Positions 1 to 7,521 of a DNA stretch of 64,000 nucleotides are shown here, one piece after another (the first letter of the stretch is position 1; each line of letters starts with the position of its first letter). The notes beneath the pieces were generated by a model. That model searched no databases. It worked only from the letters and a program-made list of their open reading frames with translations, and was not told the origin of the DNA. Made by a program: the position numbers and the translations under genes. This DNA comes from JAXGXJ01 sp963816155 (GTDB taxonomy: Bacteria; Actinomycetota; Thermoleophilia; RBG-16-64-13), in assembly GCA_963816155.1 (NCBI GenBank), contig CAWFJE010000011.1, forward strand, positions 62,001 through 126,000. Direction: 5' to 3'.

Positions 1-265
1 AGCGGTCTTCGCCGCTCTCGGTCTGGACGAGGCACAGATCAAGAGCAAATTCGGATTCCTGGTCGAAGCCATGGAATACGGCATACCGCCCCATGGGGGG
101 ATCGGGCTTGGCCTCGATCGTGCAGTGATGCTCATGGCTGGGGAATCATCCATCCGGGATGTTATCGCCTTTCCGAAGACTCAGAGTGGGTCGTGTCCGC
201 TCACCGACGCTCCTTCTCCGGTCTCACCCGAGCAATTGCAGGAGTTGCGCATCAAGCCGGCGTAG
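1..265 (+). CDS. aspS: Aspartyl-tRNA synthetase, C-terminal fragment
   Basis: This is the 3' end of a gene that begins before the window; codons run from base 2. The enzyme charges tRNA-Asp (tRNA-Asp/Asn in organisms that use the indirect Asn route) in the cytosol. The visible part holds class II motif 3, with HGGIGLGLDR around positions 92-121, followed by the SIRDVIAFPKTQSG signature that is typical of bacterial AspRS. The reading frame ends at TAG 263-265. A 243-base non-coding stretch follows before the next gene, so aspS is probably the last gene of its own unit, although I see no hairpin terminator. The family assignment is firm. Nothing can be said about the N-terminal anticodon-binding and GAD domains. 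Confidence 0.95.
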   Translation, partial: AVFAALGLDEAQIKSKFGFLVEAMEYGIPPHGGIGLGLDRAVMLMAGESSIRDVIAFPKTQSGSCPLTDAPSPVSPEQLQELRIKPA

Positions 266-304
266 TATTTAGCCGATAGTGTTTCCAGGGGTGATGCGGT
301 GTCG

Positions 305-333
305 TTGCTCGCTCTGGGGTCGTGTGCTAACCT
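305..333 (+). promoter_or_regulatory. Weak candidate promoter upstream of the thioredoxin-like lipoprotein
   Basis: TTGCTC (305-310) lies 17 bases before TAACCT (328-333), which is preceded by an extended -10 TGC (325-327). The -10 matches consensus poorly (3 of 6), so this is only a candidate. It would place the transcript start near 340, just before the 16-base dyad at 361-376 and about 170 bases before the lipoprotein start codon. Confidence 0.3.
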
Positions 334-360
334 CGTGAGGCTCGACCTTGTGCGTGATCT

Positions 361-376
361 GGCTCAAACTTGAGCC
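361..376. promoter_or_regulatory. Dyad symmetry element GGCTCAA-AC-TTGAGCC
   Basis: Two perfect 7-base arms separated by 2 bases lie in the gap between aspS and the lipoprotein gene. No T-run follows, so it is not an intrinsic terminator. Its size and symmetry would suit a dimeric repressor operator, placed just after the candidate promoter. No binding protein can be named. Confidence 0.35.
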
Positions 377-508
377 AACACACCTTGCTTGGGAGGCATG
401 TTTGCCCGAGCGGTCTATGCCCATCGGGGACTGTCACCCACCTGCTCCGGCAGGTTCAAGCGCCTGTCAGACACGGCAAGGTGGAGCTTATTCGAGGGAG
501 GCGGGAAC

Positions 509-1015
509 ATGTCCGAACGAAGCAGACGGTCAGCGGCTCTTCTGATAATACTGCTGCTCGTCGCGTTCGCAGCCTGGGGGTGCGGCGGATCCGAAGAGGA
601 GACCACCACCAGTCTCGATTCTTCAGGCACCACCCCGACGGCGGTACCGACCGTCGGTCGCACCGAGACCCTCGTCGGTACCCAACTGATTCCCACGGCT
701 GGCACGCCCGAAGAATATGTAGCCGCTAACGAACAGGCTCAGCCCGTCGTGATCATGTTCTACGTCCCAGGTGGTGTTGATGACCAGAAGGTGCTGCAGA
801 GCGTCACCACCCTCCAGGTCGACTTTCCCGACTACGCCTTCTTGATCTACGATTTTGCCGACCCCGTGGCGTACGGAGATCTCTCTACGCTTCTCAAAGT
901 CGATTATCCTCCGGCGGTCATCCTCATCGATGGTGCCGGCTTCATCAAGAGCGCATGGAACGGATACGTCGATGAGGGGACGCTCAACCAGGAATTCGTG
1001 AACCTGGGTGTGTGA
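509..1015 (+). CDS. Thioredoxin-fold-like lipoprotein without the CxxC motif
   Basis: The protein has 168 residues. The ATG at 509 was chosen because GGAGGCGGG lies just upstream and a signal sequence begins at once: a basic start (SERSRRS), a hydrophobic core (LLIILLLVAFAA) and a Cys in an imperfect lipobox (AAWGC). A Thr/Ser-rich linker follows. Residues from about 75 on resemble a thioredoxin fold: strand VVIMFYVPGG where the CxxC would sit, an LIYDFAD strand, and YPPAVILID, which resembles the cis-Pro segment, followed by a helix (DEGTLNQEFV). No catalytic cysteines are present, so a redox function is unlikely; a binding or chaperone role outside the membrane is inferred. Its TGA overlaps the GTG start of mnmA by 4 bases, so translation is probably coupled. 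The fold call is moderate, and no specific function is known. Confidence 0.7.
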   Translation: MSERSRRSAALLIILLLVAFAAWGCGGSEEETTTSLDSSGTTPTAVPTVGRTETLVGTQLIPTAGTPEEYVAANEQAQPVVIMFYVPGGVDDQKVLQSVTTLQVDFPDYAFLIYDFADPVAYGDLSTLLKVDYPPAVILIDGAGFIKSAWNGYVDEGTLNQEFVNLGV

Positions 1016-2472
1016 CCGTACCGCCTGAGTCGCTTCATCACGACGCAACCGGGGCGGGCCAAGCGGGTAGCGTCGAATGCGGCGCCGTCGTGCGTCTCGA
1101 AGTAGAGCTCCGGGACGGTTTCATCCGGGATGCTCACTACCAAGCCTACGGCTGTCCTGCCACTCTCGGCTGCATTCAGAAACTTACGGAATCGGTTCGC
1201 GACATGTCGTTCCTTGAGGCTGCCCTGGTCTCTGATTCAGCGCTGATGGCGGCGGTGCCTGTAGCGAGCGGACGATTGGACGCCGCTGCGCTCGCCATCG
1301 ACGCGCTACACGGGGCACTGACCCAGGTGTTGGCATCGGAGGCCGCGCTTACAGAGCCTAAGGTGGTTTGCGACCCCAGAGGCGTGTTGGTAGGCATGAG
1401 CGGTGGCGTCGATAGCGCTGTGGCGGCCCTCTTGCTACGGGACCAGGGGTATCGTGTGGTGGGCGTGACCCTGCAGTTGTCCACCGACGTCGATGTCCCA
1501 GGTGAGCGGAGCTGCTGTTCTCCAGAGACTGTCCGAAGAGCCCGAAGGGTGGCTCACAGCCTCGGCATCCCCCATTTCACCCTGGAACTGTCCGAACTCT
1601 TCGCTGATCAAGTGGTGCGGTACTTCGTCGATAGCTACCAGAGGGGTATCACCCCTAACCCCTGTGCGAAGTGCAACGCCCGCGTACGCTTTGCCGCGAT
1701 GCTTGAATTGGCCAAGAGGTTGGGGCTTCATAGCGTGGCCACCGGCCACTATGCGCGCTTGACAGGGGAACCACCCAGGCTCGCCCGGGGTTCAGACCAC
1801 AGCAAAGACCAATCGTATGTGTTGGCCGAAGTCGCTCCGGAGATCTTGGAACGCGTGGTGTTCCCCCTGGGGGAACTCGTGAAGCCGCAGGTTAGAGCAC
1901 TTGCGGCGGCAGCCGGTCTGGAAGGGCACGAGGCCCCGGAGAGCCAAGAGATCTGTTTCGTGGCCGACGACGACCATCGTCGTTTCCTGCGCGAACGGCT
2001 GGGGGATATCCCGGGTGATATCGTGGACTCCGCAGGGCTTCGTCTGGGCGAGCACGCCGGTGTGTACAACTACACCATCGGGCAGCGCAAGGGCTTGGGT
2101 CTATCGGGCCCGGAGCCACGCTATGTCCTCAGGCTCGACGCGGAGACGAGACGGGTGATAGTGGGCGACCGGTCGCAGTTGCGCACATGCGGCCTGAGCG
2201 TCAACGAGCTCACTTGGCATCGCGCGCTTCCTTCGAGACGAGTGGCCGTCAAGATACGGTCCTCCGGAGACGCACTGAGCGCCTTGGTCGAGCAGCGTGG
2301 GTGGGAGGCTGATCTCAAGGTGGGCGACGAAGGCGGAGGCTCGAATTCTATCGCCCTCCGTCTCGATCTTCCCGCCACGGCCGTCGCGGTGGGCCAGACG
2401 GCCGTCGTCTATGACGAGGACGCAGTGGTGGTTGCCGGGACTATCACGGCCGCCGATCCGTGCAACGGCTGA
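1012..2472 (+). CDS. mnmA: tRNA-specific 2-thiouridylase with an N-terminal IscU/NifU-like scaffold domain
   Basis: MnmA thiolates U34 of tRNA-Lys, -Glu and -Gln using sulfur relayed from a cysteine desulfurase. The protein has 486 residues, over 100 more than usual. Residues from about 118 form the standard enzyme: the PP-loop GMSGGVDSAV (about 127), catalytic NPCAKCNARV (about 214-223) and ESQEICFVAD with the second catalytic Cys (about 315), then the C-terminal beta domains. Residues 20-105 are IscU-like: ECGAVV (Cys23) and YGCPATLGC (Cys48, Cys54), followed by the helical part. The third scaffold Cys of IscU (usually HCS) is replaced by SGR. The GTG at 1012 overlaps the upstream stop by 4 bases. 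No cysteine desulfurase gene is in the window. The MnmA call is firm, the IscU-like domain is a strong match by pattern, and joint action is inferred. Confidence 0.93.
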   Translation: MTVPPESLHHDATGAGQAGSVECGAVVRLEVELRDGFIRDAHYQAYGCPATLGCIQKLTESVRDMSFLEAALVSDSALMAAVPVASGRLDAAALAIDALHGALTQVLASEAALTEPKVVCDPRGVLVGMSGGVDSAVAALLLRDQGYRVVGVTLQLSTDVDVPGERSCCSPETVRRARRVAHSLGIPHFTLELSELFADQVVRYFVDSYQRGITPNPCAKCNARVRFAAMLELAKRLGLHSVATGHYARLTGEPPRLARGSDHSKDQSYVLAEVAPEILERVVFPLGELVKPQVRALAAAAGLEGHEAPESQEICFVADDDHRRFLRERLGDIPGDIVDSAGLRLGEHAGVYNYTIGQRKGLGLSGPEPRYVLRLDAETRRVIVGDRSQLRTCGLSVNELTWHRALPSRRVAVKIRSSGDALSALVEQRGWEADLKVGDEGGGSNSIALRLDLPATAVAVGQTAVVYDEDAVVVAGTITAADPCNG

Positions 2473-2503
2473 AGATCCGCGACGCAGTGTGATGAACGGC
2501 CTG

Positions 2504-2512
2504 TGGTATAGT
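2504..2512 (+). promoter_or_regulatory. Candidate extended -10 promoter for the DUF948 / sigma factor / alaS unit
   Basis: TGG-TATAGT (2504-2512) is an extended -10 element (TGn plus 5 of 6 bases of TATAAT) in the 117-base gap after mnmA. I see no good -35 box, which extended -10 promoters can do without. Transcription would start near 2519, giving a leader of about 75 bases before the DUF948 gene. Confidence 0.5.
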
Positions 2513-2589
2513 CACCCCATTTGTAGGGGAATCTGAATTGGCTGAGCGGTCGCTGCTTCACAGCGTCGGCAGGGGCGGCCAGAAAGGGG

Positions 2590-2970
2590 ATGGAGATGGA
2601 GTGGGATGCAGGCGCGATCATGGACATCTGTATCGGTATCTTCTTCCTTCTCTTTGGCGCCGGGCTGTTGTACATGTTCATACGCCTCGGTTCGTTGCTG
2701 GGCAGGACGACCAGTATCCTGGAAGACGTCAACAAAGAGGTGACCCCGTTGTTGACGCGGGTCGAAGCGACTCTGGACGGGGTGAACTCCGAGTTGGGCA
2801 GGGTCGACGAGATCACTGAGTCGGTGGGCGTCATGGTGAAGACTGCCGAGCGTGCCACTACCGCGGCTGAGACCGCCGTTTCCACACCCATCAAGAAGGT
2901 GGCCGGGCTGGCGGCGGCCGCCAACAGGGGCCTGACATCGTTGTTTTCCAAGGAAGGAAGGAGTGCCTGA
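2590..2970 (+). CDS. DUF948 family membrane-anchored protein
   Basis: This small protein has 126 residues, with one N-terminal transmembrane helix (about 10-32, IGIFFLLFGAGLLYMF) and a long amphipathic, coiled-coil-prone helix behind it (EDVNKEVTPLLTRVEATLDGV). That arrangement is typical of DUF948 (YoxC-like) proteins, whose role is unknown; some are linked to stress or the envelope. An in-frame ATG at 2596 is also possible and would be better spaced from the purine-rich GGGGATGGAG. The stop TGA (2968-2970) overlaps the ATG of the next gene by one base, so the two are probably made together as a membrane pair. They precede an anti-sigma/sigma pair, which hints at a general stress setting (inference). 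Confidence 0.8.
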   Translation: MEMEWDAGAIMDICIGIFFLLFGAGLLYMFIRLGSLLGRTTSILEDVNKEVTPLLTRVEATLDGVNSELGRVDEITESVGVMVKTAERATTAAETAVSTPIKKVAGLAAAANRGLTSLFSKEGRSA

Positions 2971-3224
2971 TGGTTGTAGCGCGTTCGTCTGTCCTGGTCC
3001 TGCTGGGGCTTGCGGTGGGGGCAGTGCTGTTCCTCGCTCATCGGTCCTCACAGGAGACCGGCAAGAACTTGGCTGAGTCGCTGGCCGATGTTCCGGCGGA
3101 GGCGATGGGCTTGTTCTCCGACGTGCGTGGCAAGGCGGAAGAAGCCATCAATCGGGGGCGCGAGGCCTATTACCAGAAGCAGGCCGAGATCGACGAGCAG
3201 CTCCAGGATATCTCGCAAGCGTAG
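2970..3224 (+). CDS. Small YtxH-like single-pass membrane protein
   Basis: The protein has 84 residues: one transmembrane helix at about 6-24 (SVLVLLGLAVGAVLFLA), then a charged helical tail (LFSDVRGKAEEAINRGREAY) of the kind seen in YtxH/gas-vesicle-like small proteins. Its start codon shares a base with the stop of the DUF948 gene. The partner pairing and size are common in Gram-positive genomes, but no biochemical function is established. Confidence is good that it is real because of the coupled start and clean membrane topology; the family name is approximate. Confidence 0.7.
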   Translation: MVVARSSVLVLLGLAVGAVLFLAHRSSQETGKNLAESLADVPAEAMGLFSDVRGKAEEAINRGREAYYQKQAEIDEQLQDISQA

Positions 3225-3245
3225 CGTAGGCGGGTCGGGCCACGA

Positions 3246-3648
3246 GTGAAGGACTATGTTGCGGACACGGTCGTTCTGCGCGCGGAGAAGAGTCGGGTGT
3301 CGATCCCTCTTCTTCGCCTTGTCATCGGAGGGGTGGCCGCGCGGTGCCGAGTGAGCGTCGACCAGCTTGACGACCTGCAGCTGGCCGTGGAGATATTGGT
3401 GGTGGAGGAGCGCTCCTACGGAGGCGAGCTCGTTCTTGAGTTACGTGTGGAGGAGCGCGGCCTGTGTCTGTCGTCTTGAAGGTCTCTGCAACCCTGAAGT
3501 GAGGGCGCTGCTCCGGGCGCCGGATACCTGTTCCAAGGGCCATATCATCGACGTGCGTTTGTTGCTCGCGTCCTTGGTCGATGCGTATTCACTGCACGAG
3601 GGGAGTCCGGAGTACTTCGCCGTGCAGCTCGAGAAGTGGACGGCGTAG
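3246..3648 (+). pseudogene. Anti-sigma factor (RsbW/SpoIIAB-like), reading frame broken
   Basis: The GTG at 3246 opens a frame that reads like the N-terminus of an RsbW-type anti-sigma factor: LLRLVIGGVAARCRVSVDQL, then DDLQLAVE. It ends early at TGA 3477-3479. The sequence continues in the +1 frame (from about 3475) with LEGLCNPEVRALLRAP, then DVRLLLASLVDAYSL and FAVQLEKWTA, ending at TAG 3646-3648. That C-terminal part suits the same protein family and runs into the start of the sigma gene. A single-base indel near 3470-3480 would restore one protein of about 133 residues. The ATP-binding N box (E..N) of this kinase family is not visible even in the joined version. It could be a true mutation, an assembly error, or much less likely programmed frameshifting. 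Confidence 0.6.
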
Positions 3649-4493
3649 GTGTCCGCGTTGGGACGAGAAGGAACACAGCGCCGCTTCTGATGACTTCCAC
3701 ACGAGACAATCGTCCCCTTGGCGAGGTCGAGGAGCGCGTACTCCTGCGGCGCGTACGTGACGACCAGGACATGCTGGCCCGGGAGGAGCTGATCACCCGC
3801 TACCTCCCTTTGGTCAAGAGTCTGGCGCGAAGGTTCTCCTCCAGGGGGCAGCCTGTCGAGGACCTCATACAGGTGGGGTCTATCGGGCTGATCAAGGCTG
3901 TCGACCGTTTCGATCTGGATAGGGGTGTGGAGCTCTCGACGTATGCCACCCCCACCATCCTGGGTGAGATCAAGCGCTACTTCAGGGACAAGGGTTGGGC
4001 GGTCAAGGTGCCGCGGGCTCTGCAGGATCTCAATGTGCGCTTGAACAAGGTCATCGAGCAACTCACCGTGGAACTGAGACACTCCCCGACCATCGCCGAA
4101 TTGGCGGAGGCCACGGGGGTGAGCGAGGAAGAGGTCGTGGAGGCTCTGGAGAGCGGACGGGCCTACAGTACGGTCTCGATATACACCGGCGGCGCCAATG
4201 ATGACGATGATTCGATGGAACTCCTCGATTGTCTGGGGTCTGATGAGGGAGCCTATGAGGTCTTCGAACAGCGCCGCGTACTGGCTCCGGCCATGGAGAG
4301 ACTCGATCCTCGGGAGCGGCTCATCCTTCACTTGCGGTTCTTTGAAGGGATGACCCAGACCCAAGTGGCGGCGCGCATCGGCATCTCGCAGATGCATGTG
4401 TCCCGCCTCATCCGCAAGTCCATCGACAACCTCCGCCAGTACATGGTGGAAGACGCCCTGACCGGGAGCGGTCGGGGGGAAGACGAGGTCTGA
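3636..4493 (+). CDS. SigB/SigF-type RNA polymerase sigma factor
   Basis: This alternative sigma factor of the stress/sporulation SigB/SigF/SigG group has up to 285 residues. Region 2 is clear (RYLPLVKSLARRF, EDLIQVGSIGLIKAVDRF, LSTYATPTILGEIKRYFRD), as are the region 3 stretch (VRLNKVIEQLTVELRHSPTI) and the region 4 helix-turn-helix (RERLILHLRFFEGMTQTQVA, then GISQMHVSRLIRKS). The GTG at 3636 overlaps the broken anti-sigma gene by 13 bases, which would suit coupling. The ATG at 3690 (MTSTRDNRPLG) matches the usual family start better, but has no well-placed Shine-Dalgarno. The gene sits 3 bases before alaS. The target regulon cannot be told. If its anti-sigma factor is really inactive, this sigma factor may be free of that control. 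Confidence 0.92.
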   Translation: MDGVGVRVGTRRNTAPLLMTSTRDNRPLGEVEERVLLRRVRDDQDMLAREELITRYLPLVKSLARRFSSRGQPVEDLIQVGSIGLIKAVDRFDLDRGVELSTYATPTILGEIKRYFRDKGWAVKVPRALQDLNVRLNKVIEQLTVELRHSPTIAELAEATGVSEEEVVEALESGRAYSTVSIYTGGANDDDDSMELLDCLGSDEGAYEVFEQRRVLAPAMERLDPRERLILHLRFFEGMTQTQVAARIGISQMHVSRLIRKSIDNLRQYMVEDALTGSGRGEDEV

Positions 4494-4496
4494 TCA

Positions 4497-7115
4497 GTGA
4501 AGGCTGCCGAACTACGTAAGATGTACCTGGATTACTTCGCGGAGAGGCAGCATCTACTGGTGCCCAGTTCCTCTCTGGTGCCCTACAAGGATCCCTCGGT
4601 GCTTCTCACCACGGCCGGCATGCAACAGTTCAAGCCCTATTTCATGGGTCTGGCCGAACCCCCTGCGCGACGGCTGACAAGCGTGCAGAAGTGCTTCAGG
4701 ACCTCCGATATCGATCATGTGGGCCTTACCGCCCGCCATTGCACCTTTTTCGAGATGCTGGGGAACTTCTCCATCGGTGACTACTTCAAGGAGGGCGCCA
4801 TCCAGTTCGCCTGGGAGTTCTCACGGGACTACCTCGGTTTCGACCCTGAGCGCATTTGGATCTCGTTCTTCGAAGGAGACGCCGACATCCCGGCGGATGA
4901 AGAGGCGGTCGCGTTCTGGGAGGCGATGGGGATACCACGCGCTCGCATGGTGGGACTCCCGCGCAAGGATAACTTCTGGGGTCCGGTGGGTCCGACGGGC
5001 CCTTGTGGCCCCTGTTCCGAACTGTACTACGACAGGGGAGCGGATCGGGGCTGCGGGGACCCTGAGTGCCGTCCTGGCTGTGATTGCGATCGCTACGTGG
5101 AGTACTGGAATCTGGTCTTCACCGGCTACAACATGGATGAGAATCAGCGGCTTTCGCCACTTCCGGCCCAGAACATCGACACGGGCATGGGTCTCGAGCG
5201 GGTGGTCACAATCAAACAGAACGTGGCTTCGGTCTTTTTCACGGACACTCTGCATCCCTTGATGGAACTGGGGGAGGAGATCGCCGGGCGCCACTTCGGG
5301 GAGGATCCCAAGGTTGATGTGGCGCTGCGGGTGCTTGCCGACCACGCTCGCGCTATGTCCTTCCTCATAGCCGATGGGGTCATGCCCAGCAATGAAGGCC
5401 GGGGCTACGTCCTTCGCCGCGTAATACGCCGGGCCGCGCGCTTCAGTCGTTCGGTGGGGATGGAGCCGCCGTTCCTCGGTCGGTTTGCCCAGCGCACCAT
5501 CGATATGATGGGTGGCTCGTATCGGGAACTGGTGGATAGAGGAGAGACGATCCTGCGTGTGGTGGGCGCGGAGGAAGAGCGCTTCAATCGCACCTTGGAT
5601 CAGGGCTTGGTCCTCCTCGGCGAAGAGCTCTCCCGCGCGCGCGAAGCGGGCTCGGACCGGCTTCCCGGCTCTGCTGCCTTTCTCCTTCACGATACGTACG
5701 GTTTTCCCATCGAAGTGACCCGGGAGATCGTGGCGGAGGAAGGGATGGCTCTCGATCTGGAAGGCTTTGAGAAGGCCATGGGGGACCAACGGACCAGGGC
5801 CCGCAATGCGCAGAAGGGTGGGGACGCATACCAGGACGCGGTGACGCGTTTCGCGCGGGCGACGAGCCATGCCACCGAGTTCCGAGGGTATGAGCGAGAG
5901 GATCTCTTCACGGTCCTGGAAAACATGGAGGTGCTCGATGACGGCCGGGTACTCCTTGCCCTGCGCGAGAGTCCTTTCTATGCGGAGATGGGGGGACAGA
6001 CTGCCGACACGGGCATGGTCGAGTCGGATCTGGGCAAGGCGGAGGTCGTCGATGTGCAACAGTGTGGCGAGGTCCAAGTGATCACGGCCCTACCCACTGA
6101 GGGTACTCTGAGCGCGGGGACTCGAGTCAAGGCGGCGCTTTCCTCCAGCCGGCGCCATGACATAGCAGCGCACCACACAGCCACGCATCTGCTGCACTAC
6201 GCACTGAGGGCGAAACTGGGCAACGATGCAGCTCAGGCGGGGTCCTCCGTGCGGCCCGACAAACTGCGCTTCGATTTCGCCTACCACGAGGCTGTGGGTG
6301 CGAGCCGCTTGGCCGAGATCGAGGATCTGGTCAACCGCCGCATCGTGGAAAACCACCCTGTGCGCATGTTCACCACCAGCCTGGAGCACGCCCGCGACCT
6401 GGGCGCTGTCGCTCTATTCGGCGAGAAGTACGGTGAGTTTGTGAGAGTCGTGGAAGTGGATGACTTCAGCCGTGAGTTGTGCGGTGGCACGCACGTGGCT
6501 GCCACCAGCGAATTGGGGATATTCAAGATCCTCTCCGAAGGTAGCGTGGGGGCCAACGTGCGCAGGATCGAGGCTACCTGTGGCAGGGCTGCTGTCGGTT
6601 ACTATCGGGAACGCGACCAGGTGGTCCAGAGTGTCGTCGAGGCCTTGGAAACGACTGAGGATCAGCTGCTTCCTACCCTGGAGAAGATGCGCGGGCGCCT
6701 CGCTGAACTGGAGGTCGAGGTGCGGAGTTTCGTCCAGGAGCGTGCCCGGGACATGGTCCAGGACCTGGCTGCGATAGCCTCGCGCCACGAGGGAATCGGC
6801 CTCGTGGCAGAGGTCGTTCAGGCTCGGGATATGGACCATCTGCTCTCACTGGTCGACCAGGTGCGGGACCGCATCTCGCCGGCCGTCGTGGTGCTGGGCT
6901 CCGAGTTGCAGACCAAGGCGGCATTGGTTGTCAGCGTCAGCAAGGACATCCCCGGAGTGAATGCCGGTGAGATTGTCAAACTATCTGCTGGGGCATTCGG
7001 AGGTAGGGGGGGCGGCACACCCTCTCTCGGTCGGGGCGGGGGCGGAGATCCTGCGCGGCTGGGGGAGGCGGTCGCCGCCGCCCGGGACGCTGTTCTGACG
7101 AGGCTGGGCGCCTGA
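4497..7115 (+). CDS. alaS: Alanyl-tRNA synthetase
   Basis: The protein has 872 residues, the normal full length for a bacterial AlaRS. It charges tRNA-Ala and clears misacylated Ser or Gly. The N-terminal class II core covers roughly residues 1-450 (SSSLVPYKDPSVLLTTAGMQ, then RHCTFFEMLGNFSIGDYF). The editing domain has its metal site in AAHHTATHLLHYAL (about 556-570) and CGGTHVA (about 661). The C-Ala domain ends with a glycine-rich segment, GGRGGGTPSLGRGGGG. The start is GTG at 4497, three bases after the sigma factor stop. The gene order alaS-ruvX-mltG-aroE that follows is conserved in Actinomycetota. Confidence 0.98.
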   Translation: MKAAELRKMYLDYFAERQHLLVPSSSLVPYKDPSVLLTTAGMQQFKPYFMGLAEPPARRLTSVQKCFRTSDIDHVGLTARHCTFFEMLGNFSIGDYFKEGAIQFAWEFSRDYLGFDPERIWISFFEGDADIPADEEAVAFWEAMGIPRARMVGLPRKDNFWGPVGPTGPCGPCSELYYDRGADRGCGDPECRPGCDCDRYVEYWNLVFTGYNMDENQRLSPLPAQNIDTGMGLERVVTIKQNVASVFFTDTLHPLMELGEEIAGRHFGEDPKVDVALRVLADHARAMSFLIADGVMPSNEGRGYVLRRVIRRAARFSRSVGMEPPFLGRFAQRTIDMMGGSYRELVDRGETILRVVGAEEERFNRTLDQGLVLLGEELSRAREAGSDRLPGSAAFLLHDTYGFPIEVTREIVAEEGMALDLEGFEKAMGDQRTRARNAQKGGDAYQDAVTRFARATSHATEFRGYEREDLFTVLENMEVLDDGRVLLALRESPFYAEMGGQTADTGMVESDLGKAEVVDVQQCGEVQVITALPTEGTLSAGTRVKAALSSSRRHDIAAHHTATHLLHYALRAKLGNDAAQAGSSVRPDKLRFDFAYHEAVGASRLAEIEDLVNRRIVENHPVRMFTTSLEHARDLGAVALFGEKYGEFVRVVEVDDFSRELCGGTHVAATSELGIFKILSEGSVGANVRRIEATCGRAAVGYYRERDQVVQSVVEALETTEDQLLPTLEKMRGRLAELEVEVRSFVQERARDMVQDLAAIASRHEGIGLVAEVVQARDMDHLLSLVDQVRDRISPAVVVLGSELQTKAALVVSVSKDIPGVNAGEIVKLSAGAFGGRGGGTPSLGRGGGGDPARLGEAVAAARDAVLTRLGA

Positions 7116-7116
7116 C

Positions 7117-7521
7117 GTGCGTGCCGTGGGTGTGGACTTGGGCGCCCGGCGTACAGGGATAGCTCTGTCTGACCCCTTGGGGGTCACCTGCAGTCCGCTG
7201 GAGGTCGTCGAGGAACCGGATGAGGGGCTATTGATTCGAAGGATCATGGAGCTTGCTGAAGTGCACGGGGCTGAGGAGCTCGTGGTGGGGTTGCCGCGGC
7301 CGCTGGCGGGAGGGACCAATCGTCAGCTGGAGAGGGTGCGCGCTTTTGTGACCGCCCTGGAGGTAGAATCGGGAATGAGCGTCAAGACCTGGGATGAACG
7401 CTTCACGTCCAAACTTGCGGGAGACCCGGGCGCGAAGTCCGGATGGAGAGATTCGGTGGCTGCGTGCTACATGCTTCAGAATTACCTGGACGCCCAGGCT
7501 AACGCCAGAGGTGAGCGGTGA
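7117..7521 (+). CDS. ruvX: Putative pre-16S rRNA nuclease / Holliday junction resolvase-like protein (YqgF)
   Basis: The protein has 134 residues with the RNase H-like fold typical of YqgF/RuvX. It starts with the first acidic motif (AVGVDLGARRTGIALSDPLG), then EELVVGLPRPLAGG and a final acidic segment, SGWRDSVAACYMLQNYL. The E. coli homologue trims the 5' end of 16S rRNA; a role in recombination has also been proposed. It begins one base after the alaS stop and overlaps mltG by 4 bases, so it is part of the same unit. The start is GTG. Confidence 0.93.
   Translation: MRAVGVDLGARRTGIALSDPLGVTCSPLEVVEEPDEGLLIRRIMELAEVHGAEELVVGLPRPLAGGTNRQLERVRAFVTALEVESGMSVKTWDERFTSKLAGDPGAKSGWRDSVAACYMLQNYLDAQANARGER

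Noticed and set aside
2514..2528. CCCC...GGGG inverted repeat after the candidate promoter
   Set aside because: Only four base pairs and no T-run; too weak to call an attenuator or riboswitch.
3470..3480. Programmed +1 frameshift at TCT TGA, as in prfB
   Set aside because: There is no upstream Shine-Dalgarno-like stimulator and the slippery CTT TGA is not present, so an indel or assembly error is simpler.
4821..6077. Long - strand open frame opposite alaS
   Set aside because: Entirely within alaS on the other strand, with no motif, promoter or Shine-Dalgarno.
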